Positions 62,301 to 64,000 of a DNA stretch of 64,000 nucleotides are shown in pieces. The DNA is taken from contig SFHI01000001.1 of the NCBI GenBank assembly GCA_004555705.1, positions 1 to 64,000 on the forward strand, in the 5' to 3' direction. The DNA comes from Clostridiales bacterium. GTDB taxonomy: Bacteria; Bacillota; Clostridia; Oscillospirales; Oscillospiraceae. The translations under genes were made by a program, and so were the position numbers. Within the stretch, counting starts at the first letter, position 1. The number at the start of each line of letters is the position of its first letter. The notes under the pieces are model-generated. The model was not told the origin of the DNA, did not search any database, and worked only from the letters and a program-made list of their open reading frames with translations.

Positions 62301-62314
62301 GCTTTCACGTGCAC
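35369..62314 (-). CDS. Giant repeat-rich secreted surface protein (about 8,980 residues)
   Basis: One uninterrupted frame encodes a protein of roughly 0.9 MDa. In order it shows: basic N-terminus and hydrophobic signal with lipobox VTAC (Cys37); about 15 Pro-Glu-Gly-Thr-Thr-Thr repeats (residues 56-148); a beta-rich part with RTX-like GAGNDTVTL, GGDGEDRL and GGKGDDLI (about 395-580); a long array of degenerate beta-helix modules of the form AGxVxVxAxS and AGVGAAVAVN (about 940-5,900), interrupted by a charged helical segment (about 1,690-1,865); a less repetitive part (about 6,140-7,070); four 62-residue repeats (7,188-7,435); a helical segment (about 7,640-7,920); a coiled coil (about 8,340-8,550); and a Cys-containing beta-sandwich-like C-terminus. 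No LPXTG or C-terminal membrane segment is seen. It resembles filamentous adhesins in architecture; function is not assigned. Start is GTG 62314, with GTG 62308 or ATG 62296 possible. Confidence 0.85.
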   Translation of the reverse strand: MHVKARMKQGTKRRAMRIFICTAMCLFVLSTMMVTACATDGEGSGLPDSVTIVPAGTATPESTTTPEGTTTPEGTTTPEDTTTPEGTTVPEGTTTPEGTTTPEGTTTPEGTTTPEGTTTPEGTTTPEGTTTPEGTTVPESTTTPDSTTTTPPVSSGTQGGGAAAAVASTLSSPAAGEDNPAEPEPAIPEDQVEVEAYAIPAGSAYIHEISKEVKYTNSADNNGNAINEAMADALTYLRDLYVDDQSDADRVATIVVQDGLYLGGLNLSEESTDNVLTSLIKELLGLKNSASDGGELTIRIVAQDAIVEDEQGQIVDIHAQSEGNVKLEGGINVDVQGLNILLAGLYLSTRDTVSIKNAGSVEYYGTQQDDTINLSVSNIAGSTEVGSIHIKVDSGAGNDTVTLEVRRKPNVSASVEVTQADMDTLSQLPSLINPDISFNDVLPYINALKNILVDGITGSQGNLTTVGVDVQLGEGEDVGSIKLIDTSDVIMSLLGNTDPEGNALYKFGFAVDMGAANVRMDGGDGEDRLSISGGRDFSFAQDFLKAAVDFVTGELDGKTLPVTSITLDGGKGDDLITVDTTTPFAAWGSTGIEVKDQAGFDRLHLTGKLNNNIDEDNRIFISTDGTEITVEALAQITILGDLTDNALHLDFTKSFRILFQCIEALTDALLNKRTVAVEELKSGDTLQPFTNYVVTPTNEDREVEVKLEEGNSEIKLIPYQIVNFDLGSLNVLLPENGVLLSNIILTDDLSKPISGKLGIDRLNAEGLNLLVIGEQIDVFGPISAKNVILSVYGEDEALAAFETKIVEDDLDPDNTSEIELGFYKASKDVYIIIAEKQKVHADQVIDLNAQLVLNKGFIPGEDILSDLIDKDFNPVTLKFGNADVTIYGDLTAGGCIHARSHVDVTIDAKNELLSLFVPITMAVSSGHSQVTVGKQAHLVSGDSGSNGGQRGQGGILIRASSVNDLVSYTMGGVVPFSISLSVVEFDTIAKITDYATMDSAGAVKVLASSIVDSTSYATGKLPNVWNVAPTTGVFVAGNFVFGTTKATINDNARVLAMDDVVVDAFSDVRASTVSLAIPLNDLPASKQLNPINGFSFVAKMFGIDGALGKAVKVLIGSTSISQILEDATKSTGSEATNQFVGALGIAYIDNANLAEVDTAKSVTTPGALRVHATASSVSDLRADGSLYRTPSLISVNGPYASLETPPRNAVGAAIAIEVLMHSNEASVSRGTVRAKDLSVRANTLDATSEAVSKAGHTPNQYLTKLGIGGAVTVHVANVYNSAALSKDAGYDILGGDVEVISTGSGRYTTVADASGKRARQSIKVGGVSIPVVPAFQMTAHSAGVGAGIAVEVINIDAIAQIEDGIRFGETGLGSLKAEADYKASFYIQAAAGSTGGVSVAPVMALSLSSVNTKAIVGKLDGTVTEMSGDVVVTANTEAVRKLISDAKAVGSRAGVGAAVGLTILDDSAVAELDRSIKAQSVGVAAQSISRVSQNVYASAQGANPTPVISTAAPTDITIQDFGSLLAGKGDPAYATPSESMNQNSVAENINKNNAAALSNTAGHVNSLSGKNGTMTSERASGLASKMPSMQTLEGSVQVAATIAVNVHSSKACAVIADGVTIEATGDVRVTSLEDTDAVIFADSTACDSTIGVGAAAAVNYVEYENRAYVGARSIKADNLIIRADVLEAENRRTVDEILTELLHYLADVKSGRAVLTKALLDQHEDKDSLLDYFTEEQKQQLLEEYKSKHGNEEGLTDEQMLENMIFEIMLSDMKNDPLGTVSAGAVALAESLLSDLAELLFDPSFLVDALLNDQAAMAAIRQELEAKKMVASVSLDLLLEAAVTELTAKYGNPSELENIGNRISTSAVSGTGAANVGVAGSFALTILDADAQAILSGLEAPGEEDRVELTGILELYAQSANKVYTTASSSAADNGLPVKNKMSSLAGKRVGVGASFAMADVDAEAEASVGENRTVTAGALSVEAIVHNDIDTVSVAGQDPIGRQQSFPDYVTPAPGEMLPANQTSTKDIAVDASVALNLVKNTVNAAVNQGACLTLSGGNLISTARVLSTNDKGETVYEQANLYLHARQRGQSYATSSGFSSGETAAVGGSVAVNLSTSDVNAELDGEGDIRGRIIVDAETLNEDEAQAFALSYGASLDRYFEKIRTFLSIANFTDNPSTGIISNKVMGKFNDVSASKYGAAASGMGNSPLMTMVLSVLGLNLPADPTMNNSTANSALQEAGAAAQDLPRFPGTTVNIAAAVGVNVTAHRAKALISGSFTAQSIDARVENGANYRAYATGASVAKSLNPLVNANVLSMGVAVSVNHNEADVQLAGELTGTEGVAANAVLRQNLDGKFAGLLAAQSLAGAMGSAGKAVGIAGAVSVVKTYGKSSAKILDGSVVNGGDVVVSAVEKSKIAVRAGGITAGTSAVGVGASFALIYDENVNLAEIGEGVIITGKSLEVKAEKQPVTADDYQFPFDLKNLFTVSDGSMDQTSPDNKGLIHLNISDGTKDANGNEQNNSIEVNLSTEMVMRAVDMLNYLASVNYYMESIAGAVSVGLNSEAAAAGAFSMLFAESITTAQIGDGAVITLDGEATVEAESGVNSRMIGGALSGSSAAGVGVNIAGFDDRSKVTASVGDGCKVAAGEDILVSATAKNDVLAVTVAGVLGGPGIDSESGAIGGTMDVIVTGNEVSATVGNGVTLTSENGSVSILAKNLSDLILASTSVDVAGNGPAAGGTLAAAVSGNKTYAKAGEGAAITAEKDVTIQAESEENLINVLASASASLNKTSAAGVIGVLVSSSDTEASVGDDAVIEAKHGAVSVLARSDVKQIVTIAGLTANAANPAAGATINVGVFEQSVTARVGSGVKLLASDTAADRNVSVLASGSNQTILVTVAGAATGDTALAGTVPVVISQSKITTEIGDDSVVFAGDSIAIASDAQIGIYNAAGNMAIGGGSVGVGATVSTVVVQNQICTTIGDNVTLRAGAVGNGGVRLPNRSEKRRGVILSANADTQVLMASVSGAAGIGTAGVSGVVNTLVLKNTVKATVGENGVIEAGYSEEEAEEASGDDAEAAIESSDETDIYNLAGGISVGGSAGVGATVVTVVYDKSMEASVGAGGTLHASGSVRAAAESTDDVYLLALSFAGSGTAGVSVGASALAFENDLLATLGGTVTAGGNVDVTARSSTDLLNVATAFAAGGSAGVTPVAVVTWFAGSTVAEFGEGAVIQADGNVTLAADSEEFITSDAAGVSVGGAASVSGTVDILISDQVTRAQAQKNVSITGKKLDISALDDTQILAIAATGAFSGTAAVGVTAVVSVLHNTVTAGMIGGEAGENDVDIGGTVNVLADAKRDVLSYAGSAAVSAGAGVGTTIMVTVAGGKLSQDSSDALLMSGDRLTQEEYDALSEDEQEEYRKNTKGGFDPDGFVSNAFSGSYTLGYRMDGLAGKLEGDGVKQSDIQLGGKDGNFDAESGYVSEDFYSDEEVTADNANRGENFEVNEKKNENLSEAAAIAAAKYDPESAVSAVIGSGVSITAGGDIYVRSGELVSSDMIAASLAGGIAGVGSALAVNVMYSNVIAGVDENTSLSADGLIQIHANSGTVECDEGSDSGEQERNNAISGLVKGNDGSNKLDLSSRTIRSIAVVGSGGVAAVSVSGSVVVLGNNTIAYLDGSVTKATSLSVTADSDYPSILCVTGAGSGGVAAVNGFFAVIYHEGKVEARIAGNGSINGVKTIEVKTNANTEATAASIAVSGGVAAVNAGVAVVESRIQADTYVGKDVSIGSALTKLTVTGTSNTEANAWLTSVTGGVAGVGVAGAVTIVSPKVYTYIGLAPDSEETASGTGKIAAESAVIEVKNDVTSSAAPLILSANGGIAGVGTNVLLSFNDTDAVAGIIRKNIVASSIDVDAKMDAHAETIFSGANAGAVPVGVSVSYARLGAKNSAILDATGVEVEAASISVTAGKEESGNSATVKAVSVSNNIGASTGTLNVAIADNCSSNIARILGNDSTLLTVKSALLVQAVGEATAEASVAGMSIGLSKTIAASAAVAVLRSTQEATIQGGKITTGTLTVQSLLNGAGGDSAKASLLTGGGGMESVRANVAVAYGRSGSVAGVAADALTVTGLIENEVKVPGSVKVLSTGSANTLSSISNQDFAAISAGLMTGYAYAQGAFEAYLGLDEGDSLTADSVSVETSYTANATTRLTPSLGGVKGAMASINANVAVSNASSSACASIYGGGTISTGTVTVKADGTTLSEAVIYTPAFTVSKVDVAANVAVALLDASNKAQLDGVTVNDAAVTVQAFLNDGAGESAKARLGSSAPVSIKNEKGESVEVTLTKYGISSNIAFAKNNSVNEASMTGASVLASGKALKVESDANCIADPGIQEADVSVAYMSVGLTVIMAQADGSFKAFIDTEGGNIEVASVLVSNTYESRATAKTAPALGGCGDLSAVKVKANVASASVGTLAEAAIKGDGCITASGNVNVLAIGTVLAQAGVATATVDISGINIAANVVTAELKADQSAYIQGATIEAANVYVTSELNKNRTDGATAELGSVTSGSFSATLVGATSNTATATADASSRAFTSGASIDVKSGIVAIQSEAASNAIARVNLPASVAMTSIGVNVVTANANGTFQAYANGSSGSIHAGTVRIQSIYTSKASARTGNSVSVSQVSGQANAANAVSGTTAGAGVNLEDTDGAGDGEGDSHLSINAATITILADGTAEALAEVGQQTKVNLYNAVVNDLTATVSGKQKAQLNHVVVDADTVSVTSKFNDSDAQGAVAVLGSATTGSISASGYSAKVNTVTAKMIGESEASANGAVITATGGAVTIFSDARSYAKAYTGATTANVGLVNIGAVKVDADADGSFAAEFNGSTVTSATLSVRSNFTARAEATAEQPKVSLSFVSGQVNQADADAGASNTAAITGSDVTTTGKIGSGSDGIQVIGDGTATAFATIYAPKVSVSSNKLLISDVNASVSAKQEAFISGGSVKAKNNINITAWLNDNENQGAVAKLEATNAAANGQIIIANTADAEVTAENSAYVSGTSFGSESDLSGNLNILSSAKSYALASYTDSSYTANGANLGVMVMNANAKGTFEAWLDSTGANVYVKNISIKLQYQSNSEAKSTQPNGGFSIEGVKVATNKATATSGTKATGYVMGSGNVYIGNLDIQVDGSGSSATADVDGKEVSVSGVNVGLNTAVTNLSVNQSAYLEGSGTVNASGYVKVISKLDNASTTSELGSNGGANVSIISGGNQWAYANVNKMSNTAFIRGNVSIDTTGAVEVLAQTNALTVTARAEANNTSASLAALGVVLTQAKIVSMTTEAAIDGNANIQAGSVSIKAYAGTSGKVTQLISKAEVPKNSFSGVNTKVVQATAIVESNKTQVGVGSNAVITTTGDVTIYAETNTKMDARTNKTTSVGLAEVGRYEFKNTVKEQSTSAYLNGKVFAGNNLLVEAYDKVEADSWLNSTSIGAVSKGKNKVEMQVTQTSTVTMGEGADAEARNNVTLKANAHVDLHGIVNTTGVGLKADSEATVSLTWKRTQSITIGENARLSARYGNMNILCGDNSLPYMYADLDMDGGGIVGAGNGPKAAVVQTSETTISVGAGARITAVFGQLLMKTTDATCATADAYRDMISVAGSNRSEADVTTKSTSNITLGANDPAAVQAYINARITKVVSDIIQKLNANATSTTFSGGSSTTAYADINSMDNEQIIGLYNVFLGGIDALYIEAETSKMENTAAASAHVKGASGKATAKSNVRINSADTTGTDAVVAKIYVSSLADVAGQDVQIVASAPSVHSSSVVNSSAKAKADTVTKWLVKIFTFGQADDGSEEAVASATLRVRSNVILNGRFHLGGAAAGSFVDIDEDGKLHYSGLDDQGFTQASDVGTVSGSAIYLNRLYNDDRGSLIAKAYVGEENASSKMTMLLFPGYKDKVKTENSGKLITIYDGSFLPNVVITNRSDRALYVNEVTLINGKQPRPNLDIGLTVSQQSAQFYEYMKMNFFCPLYAYELPSLSIVSEKDGDVIFRATDGSTVLDQDVAEGIVDIRMNGGLLSTAPGTKLWANKLTVTGAGSIGTEQNPFHAYITEIARADYSGFISQPERDAYISMQAAGDIWANIRHVLLYSEYANGKVYPINDPKLTLGEITSETGKVNLTIEAPGKVVAELRNNTDMDVFLPGNGNNFGDIGSVMGEDTYLRLSDYLLYTDSETGESFYMLPNELILRVSNVNGQLKFQSAQKEADGVTYDFSDLSFTISGGKVSKITYVDGNKVSKVIDFTGNNIMINIGQAGGTVYMTRDENRLVWTLPDGTHIYLSNVFTKEEDGKVTEVSPISIGNNLYLLEELSSGRTRYHVVELEWSGDSYSLVEGYIYEFVSTTLGQASGYNEPQSAEEARAAANTAVQNLQLTMETNSTSLIADAVAKAVAAVITADWKAQINVSVTGTDITGIRANISISVQLGPVADEDTEVGSIQEITGSKTYVNMMLTDKSDASASVASGTYAGNTGNLGVNFASGVVGSRKGTVSITKDGNGNVTSMTITLGLYTFDTTYNAELGAYEVVKPDSFSGKAGYEARYNELKGKYFTVTRSGNTYTIGFMALECKGEGAISDETLNGGYKKVNGGYLFVDNATDKTGIFYMEDEAKAVAFTRDGQFYYVNINYARNPDGSIIDDLSQATLMYGPVMVQAEDRDGLLYDENGAPLYTAGGQVHAQDASGKYLYVSADGTIFSHSMDFDTLMGDSGAMAEVLAKYGQFTAYYYYPKGTVTITPAGENGMNVTYMPYSESGDISFRISSDSDGYGIVDRYTRVILDEGHSSGLPQGTLLYLDKDGKVVGAYTPNGLLRIYDKGSSLGGTEIYCEVNSSYIHMTQGAAFKLHQAATGVYMAPQSIGQVNMLADNSSSPVSRYFHSDYYSVGTNGLVQMTLGEILTMSDSRVTEMGFRYPNASVKELFDGAYVSEVRDANGELVMYVLERKDADSDTQPTTIILLPDGTWYASDSSAGVLQPISSRVVEDLEQTYTLVEMTETISGESITIIFGGENTSLNDKDDIVADSHTNVITNNLKIIAADNGNIFEEKDPIVFKPFSGDTCNIQIIGSIATSGAYDGEAYAKTLLEANVNLHDTQVGQNGNIDLEIYKGDAGLDNVIVNDGGELTVDVVNGGNVSMENVSVLGDSQGSEGKLTVSTAEGDLSLTDGNISGTASITSGGDGSITMQSVDVSGKLTMTNDGEGTVDMDDVDISGEAAVNTGKGDLSLTDGDISGTASITSDGDGSITMQNVDVSGELTMTNDGTGAVEMDEIDVSGTATVSTGEGDLSLTDADISGTASITSDGDGSITVQNVDVSGKLTMTNDGEGTVDMDDVDISGEAAVSTGEGDMSLTDADISGTASITSGGDGAITMQNVDVSGQLAMTNNGVGAVDMDDANISGSATISTNQGDVDMDVITVAQGGRLELYTGNGSVTMGENGTASDNLILIDGTAEITSGTGKIHMNRVDVNQTGKLAIDTGKAGGNDNDVIVDAVYVDGLMTITTTGDPTQGSKPGSDLLMKNETSKLVLDTNFRETGEGEDGEEMFFDIGGNIGTPGCYFKVSYEGDDEKPSLTLNIRNANDIFLTQLTDIPTEIENGEDTGRLEGDSVKTEHDECISDLGEKEVQVLIPDQTPEELAKQLAGNLTEEQLLQFVDGKLSGAAVKDILELSEESIAEALTGMTSAQMEQLWNTVIGENSAPALEEKLTDVAAMREKLNAEGTDTKGLSDEKVQQAYESYYQQKRDDYQTQLSSVVLGTLSGDESLTGARIGAMLVLSGKDASMEAVLVGVIGGEKIKVDQNGDPIQTVDASGAPLYLDKDGNLTTEAEDAEGNLNEPLYETEPLLDDETELFKAYWESLTDAQKQALVENAYEALVGKYPPVEDQTGKPRDLVLLIGTSTGESYLLNVGDITIRQSSGTFTAGEVVSTHGDVTITAPSIEGVSAKAKAAITDPYVQQMYEEKYVGERTENGATTYGTDSNVYAENHSYTATLGGIGAVTELTTEQRSWKEDVIANIAGEEPLPGADDYRSSGSWDILRNENGEIEMNFVASFNGIRDIDLLTETTLNASAVGDIAITELTGNQMVNNVTSTAGSVTLKAPDGEMMIQHITAGGRADLTAQGSILDSREDGDAKLNVDAGSGSITSASGSIGAGPDDRIDVSIDGHLTTDSFGDTNLNALGSLNLTADTAEGILHVDGTGNLTIDNTDGDMNLGAIEAAGDVSITAQGGLVLGDRLGRDAQVKGDSISVTAGNGDVGTAEAPLLVDTNPDENGNPGILNAAANNGDVFITEITGDMTIGSIASTGTENSVNLKTEDGSIVESDKGSNDLIKDAVDAAIEAAKAQAKAEALEDQVQVLDNYVNTLDTVKQELQDALDNRSAAQSALDQAQAEEADAALRLEAARTELEELMNAETPDADAIAAQQEKVNSAQSDYDNAKAETQGKRDALIDAEEQLQNAVDSAGDKTFGTVPGLEEAASAEEALDALEQEKQLQEKELLDLTDALNQALQDAANKQAEATQKEQNASASGITADGDVNLEVNSSSGSATLGEKDNALGITAGGTTHIGTGEGTVLDSVDIESGGDLTIDSIVAEDEVNITAKGDIKGSVGTDTVDITAPSGSLSSLRGDIGTQEDPLKTALDRVNAYGDNIYLDNTKGLIIDSIIASGDPDQDGGNVHLIVDGDVMDGDAPAKPDDIDIIGGDVQIDASGDIGTKENPLEVESDVFGATGGDIHISSDGDVKVDKIVGSDVSISSGGKVTDQDDEDAIIADNLDIDAGVVGEEDNPLNVNVSGKLNIHAKYGYINLVNSYWASEYRTIIHEPTGIRVSGYISWNAELFVTDGFEHESCLVCKYLEILPASIVLARYHITMTGCYHGMLYVQIPVEEALEGQIVTIAYCDDGKLVTIQVEVKDGFVSFFVDRLHTFVILDGQYHAVTESGHQMLASDETGEIVYADGL
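36660..37290 (-). other. Coiled-coil segment of the giant protein
   Basis: This part encodes about 210 residues rich in Ala, Glu, Gln, Lys and Leu with heptad-like spacing (for example LDNYVNTLDTVKQELQDAL and LEAARTELEELMNA). It is flanked by beta-repeat sequence on both sides. A long helical hairpin or an oligomerisation stalk is the most likely structure. Confidence 0.7.
40009..40752 (-). repeat. Four tandem 186-bp (62-residue) repeats in the giant gene
   Basis: Four near-identical 62-residue units begin GDLSLTDxxISGTASITS and contain ITMQNVDVSG, LTMTND and DMDDVDISG. Each is itself built of about three strands of a beta-helix-like pattern. They are in frame and contiguous. Unlike the degenerate modules elsewhere in the gene, these are highly similar, pointing to recent duplication. 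Confidence 0.85.
61871..62149 (-). repeat. 18-bp tandem repeat encoding a Thr/Pro/Glu linker
   Basis: About 15 copies of an 18-base unit (on the + strand GTGGTCGTGCCCTCCGGC with minor variants) encode repeated PEGTTT. They lie right after the lipobox region of the giant protein and would form an extended, glycosylation-prone stalk. Because the unit is a multiple of three, copy-number change would alter stalk length without a frameshift. Confidence 0.9.
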
Positions 62315-62363
62315 CCCTTCTTCCTTGGGTAGTATCGCCGTCGGTTCAAGCTGGTTTTCACCA

Positions 62364-63650
62364 CTACGGCATTTCCATTATATTCTTGTTGTATTCCTCT
62401 ATCTGCAGGAGAATCTCCCGCGCTGCTTCCAGAAGCTCGGGGGCCTCTCCGCTGGTGAGCGTCATCTCCATGTCCTGCGCCGCCTTATCATAGTCAAGCA
62501 GCTGTACATAGCAGACGCCCCGGTTATAGTAGCAAAACTGTGTCAGAAATCCCTGTTCTATGGACGTGCTGAAGTCCGCAGCAGCCTCGTCATATCGGTG
62601 CAGGGCCAGCAGCGACACGCCTCTGTAGTAGGCGTTTCCCGTAAGCTCCAGCCCCAGCTCTTCGGCTTCGTCCAGATACTTCACTGCTTCCTCGTATCGT
62701 TCAAGCATCATCATCGACGCCCCCAGCCGCTGATACATCAGCTCCGGGGTGTTGAGCCTGGCTTCTGTTTCCAGAAGCTCCAAGCCGTAATCTACCGTCT
62801 GCTGGTATTCTCCCCGCTCAAAGGAGCAGAGCATGATCTGTTCTTTGCAGGCTCCCTCCTCATAACCGAAGTCCATGGCCTGCCGGAAGCCTTCCTCGGC
62901 CTCGTCCAGTCGTCCAAGCTGCATTACGCAGGCGGCTCTCAGGAACAGGGCCACGGGGTAGTAGACTGAATCCTGTCCGGCCTCTTCCAGATATCCGTCA
63001 AACTTCCCCAGCGCCTCTTCGTAGTTTCCCGAAAGGAAGCTGCAGCGAAGGGCGTTCAGATAATGGGATTCATCGCTGCTCTGCTTTTCATAAAGCAGCT
63101 CATACTCTGTCATAGCGGCAGGATAGTCGTTCAGACTCTCATAAAGCCGCGCCAGAGAAAGCCTTGTATTCAAATCCTCCGGAGCAAGCTCCACATATCT
63201 TTCAAGCTCCTCCGTGGCCTTCCGGCTGTCTCCCTCTTCAAGGGCCAGCTGCGCTTTCAGAAGCACAGCCTCCAGGGAAGCTTCGTTCAGTTCCAGAGTC
63301 CTGTCAAGAAGCTGCCCTGCCCTGTCCGCGTTTCCGCACATCACATATACCGATGCCGTTTTCAGACAGAGCCGTGAAAGCGCTTCCTCTTCCAACCCCT
63401 CGCTGAGTTCCAGCACCTTTTCCAGATAGCCTGCCGCTTCCTGATACTTTTCTTCCGATATGGCAAGGTCGGCGAGAAGCTCATATCTATCGGCAGGACT
63501 TTGCGTTTGCTCCTGCTCAACATCTTTGGAGCTGCGCATACCGATCACCGAGGGCATGACCAGAGAGCAAAACAGTGCAGCCACGAGCGCCATGGCCAGA
63601 GCCCTCAAGGGAAAAGGCCAACGGCTTTTTTCTGTGTTATTTTCAGTCAC
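62364..63650 (-). CDS. Membrane-anchored TPR-repeat protein
   Basis: This 428-residue protein has a short polar N-terminus, one hydrophobic segment (about ALAMALVAALFCSLVMPSVIG) and then at least eight tetratricopeptide-like units, for example YELLADLAISEEKYQEAAGY, AYYRGVSLLALHRYDEAAAD and CYYNRGVCYVQLLDYDKAA. Such domains are protein-binding scaffolds; the topology suggests the repeats face outward. The start is taken as GTG 63650, ten bases after AAAGGGGGG; a TTG three codons earlier is too close. It is upstream of the giant gene on the same strand, about 50 bases away, so the two are probably cotranscribed and it may assist the giant protein's export or display. Confidence 0.8.
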   Translation of the reverse strand: MTENNTEKSRWPFPLRALAMALVAALFCSLVMPSVIGMRSSKDVEQEQTQSPADRYELLADLAISEEKYQEAAGYLEKVLELSEGLEEEALSRLCLKTASVYVMCGNADRAGQLLDRTLELNEASLEAVLLKAQLALEEGDSRKATEELERYVELAPEDLNTRLSLARLYESLNDYPAAMTEYELLYEKQSSDESHYLNALRCSFLSGNYEEALGKFDGYLEEAGQDSVYYPVALFLRAACVMQLGRLDEAEEGFRQAMDFGYEEGACKEQIMLCSFERGEYQQTVDYGLELLETEARLNTPELMYQRLGASMMMLERYEEAVKYLDEAEELGLELTGNAYYRGVSLLALHRYDEAAADFSTSIEQGFLTQFCYYNRGVCYVQLLDYDKAAQDMEMTLTSGEAPELLEAAREILLQIEEYNKNIMEMP

Positions 63651-63782
63651 GCAGGCCAAGCCCCCCTTTAAAAAAAATTAGGTATCGCATTCACACCCTG
63701 CATAATAGCATAACAGCAGTCAGATATTTGTATTTTTAAGTCCCCATATACATACTTCCACGGAGCGTACCCTGATTTCGTT
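63651..63782 (-). promoter_or_regulatory. Upstream region of the TPR/giant-protein operon
   Basis: This AT-rich gap of about 130 bases separates the TPR gene from the regulator-like fragment further upstream. It holds the AAAGGGGGG ribosome site (63661-63669) and must carry the operon promoter if the regulator is transcribed separately. No confident -35/-10 pair was chosen. Confidence 0.35.
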
Positions 63783-64000
63783 TTATTCTGTCAGCGCACC
63801 CGCTCCTGCCTGCGGGTTGTATTTCATAATAAAGAGTTCCAGGCTTTCCTTCAGCACTTCTATCTGTGATTTCAGATAAAATTCGTCCTCGAACAATGCG
63901 TAATGGACGCAAGCCCGAATCAGAATGAAGATCAATGGTGTCAGCTTTTGATAAGGGATACCGAGTTTGCCCTCCAGGAATTTTGCGTATTCGGTATAAC
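63783..64000 (-). CDS. Probable TetR-family regulator, C-terminal fragment
   Basis: An open stretch without a start in the window ends at a TAA (63783-63785) and encodes about 72 residues, including KLTPLIFILIRACVHYALF, EDEFYLKSQIEVLKESLELF and a final MKYNPQAG. The amphipathic helical pattern and ending resemble the ligand-binding C-terminal domain of TetR/AcrR regulators. The DNA-binding part would lie beyond position 64000. It is on the same strand as the TPR and giant genes and may regulate them. The family call is tentative. Confidence 0.5.
   Translation of the reverse strand, partial: YTEYAKFLEGKLGIPYQKLTPLIFILIRACVHYALFEDEFYLKSQIEVLKESLELFIMKYNPQAGAGALTE

Noticed and set aside
1..64000. 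tRNA, rRNA or complete transposase genes
   Set aside because: No cloverleaf with a conserved T-arm, no rRNA-like stretch and no transposase-like protein was found on either strand by eye.

Overview
The window looks like a chromosomal segment of a GC-rich anaerobic Gram-positive bacterium, most likely a gut member of the Oscillospiraceae/Clostridia. This is inferred from strong AGGAGG-type ribosome binding sites, Ser/Thr/Ala-rich lipoprotein linkers after the lipobox cysteine, oxygen-sensitive Fe-S enzymes and short interspersed repeats typical of such genomes. No rRNA, tRNA, CRISPR array or complete IS element was seen.

Region 1 (about 176-14250, mostly + strand) is a catabolic island for a carboxylated substrate. 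It holds three tandem RraA-fold aldolase/decarboxylase paralogs, an L-serine-dehydratase-alpha-like Fe-S lyase, a divergent LpdD-like flavin chaperone, LeuC/LeuD-type hydro-lyase subunits, an isopropylmalate/isocitrate-dehydrogenase-type enzyme, a PreA-like oxidoreductase with fused ferredoxin clusters, a UbiD-type decarboxylase, a tripartite tricarboxylate transporter (TctC-TctB-TctA) and a UbiX prenyltransferase, followed by a strong terminator and a FadR-type GntR regulator. The set suggests uptake of a di- or tricarboxylate, isomerisation or hydration, oxidation, prFMN-dependent decarboxylation and retro-aldol cleavage. The substrate is not known.

Region 2 (about 14337-16440) holds a truncated rhodanese-like remnant, a MATE efflux pump and a repeat-rich intergenic stretch.

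Region 3 (16493-35029) is a uronate/aldonate catabolic region in several transcription units. One operon is uxuA, a zinc dehydrogenase, an esterase and an Ldh2-family reductase, with a divergent GntR regulator. Next come a LivKHMGF-type ABC transporter, then an operon of GntR regulator, two esterases, a zinc dehydrogenase and a LarA homolog, and finally a divergent pair of a second LarA homolog and uxuB. A palindrome of the form WTGTATACAW sits just downstream of the -10 box of three predicted promoters (livK, gntR and the larA-like gene), so the 31083-31712 GntR protein probably controls this regulon, itself included.

Region 4 (35369-64000) is dominated by one uninterrupted reading frame of about 8,981 codons (27 kb, - strand). 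It encodes a secreted, probably lipid-anchored, repeat-rich beta-helical surface protein. Upstream on the same strand are a membrane-anchored TPR protein and, at the window edge, the end of a probable TetR-family regulator.
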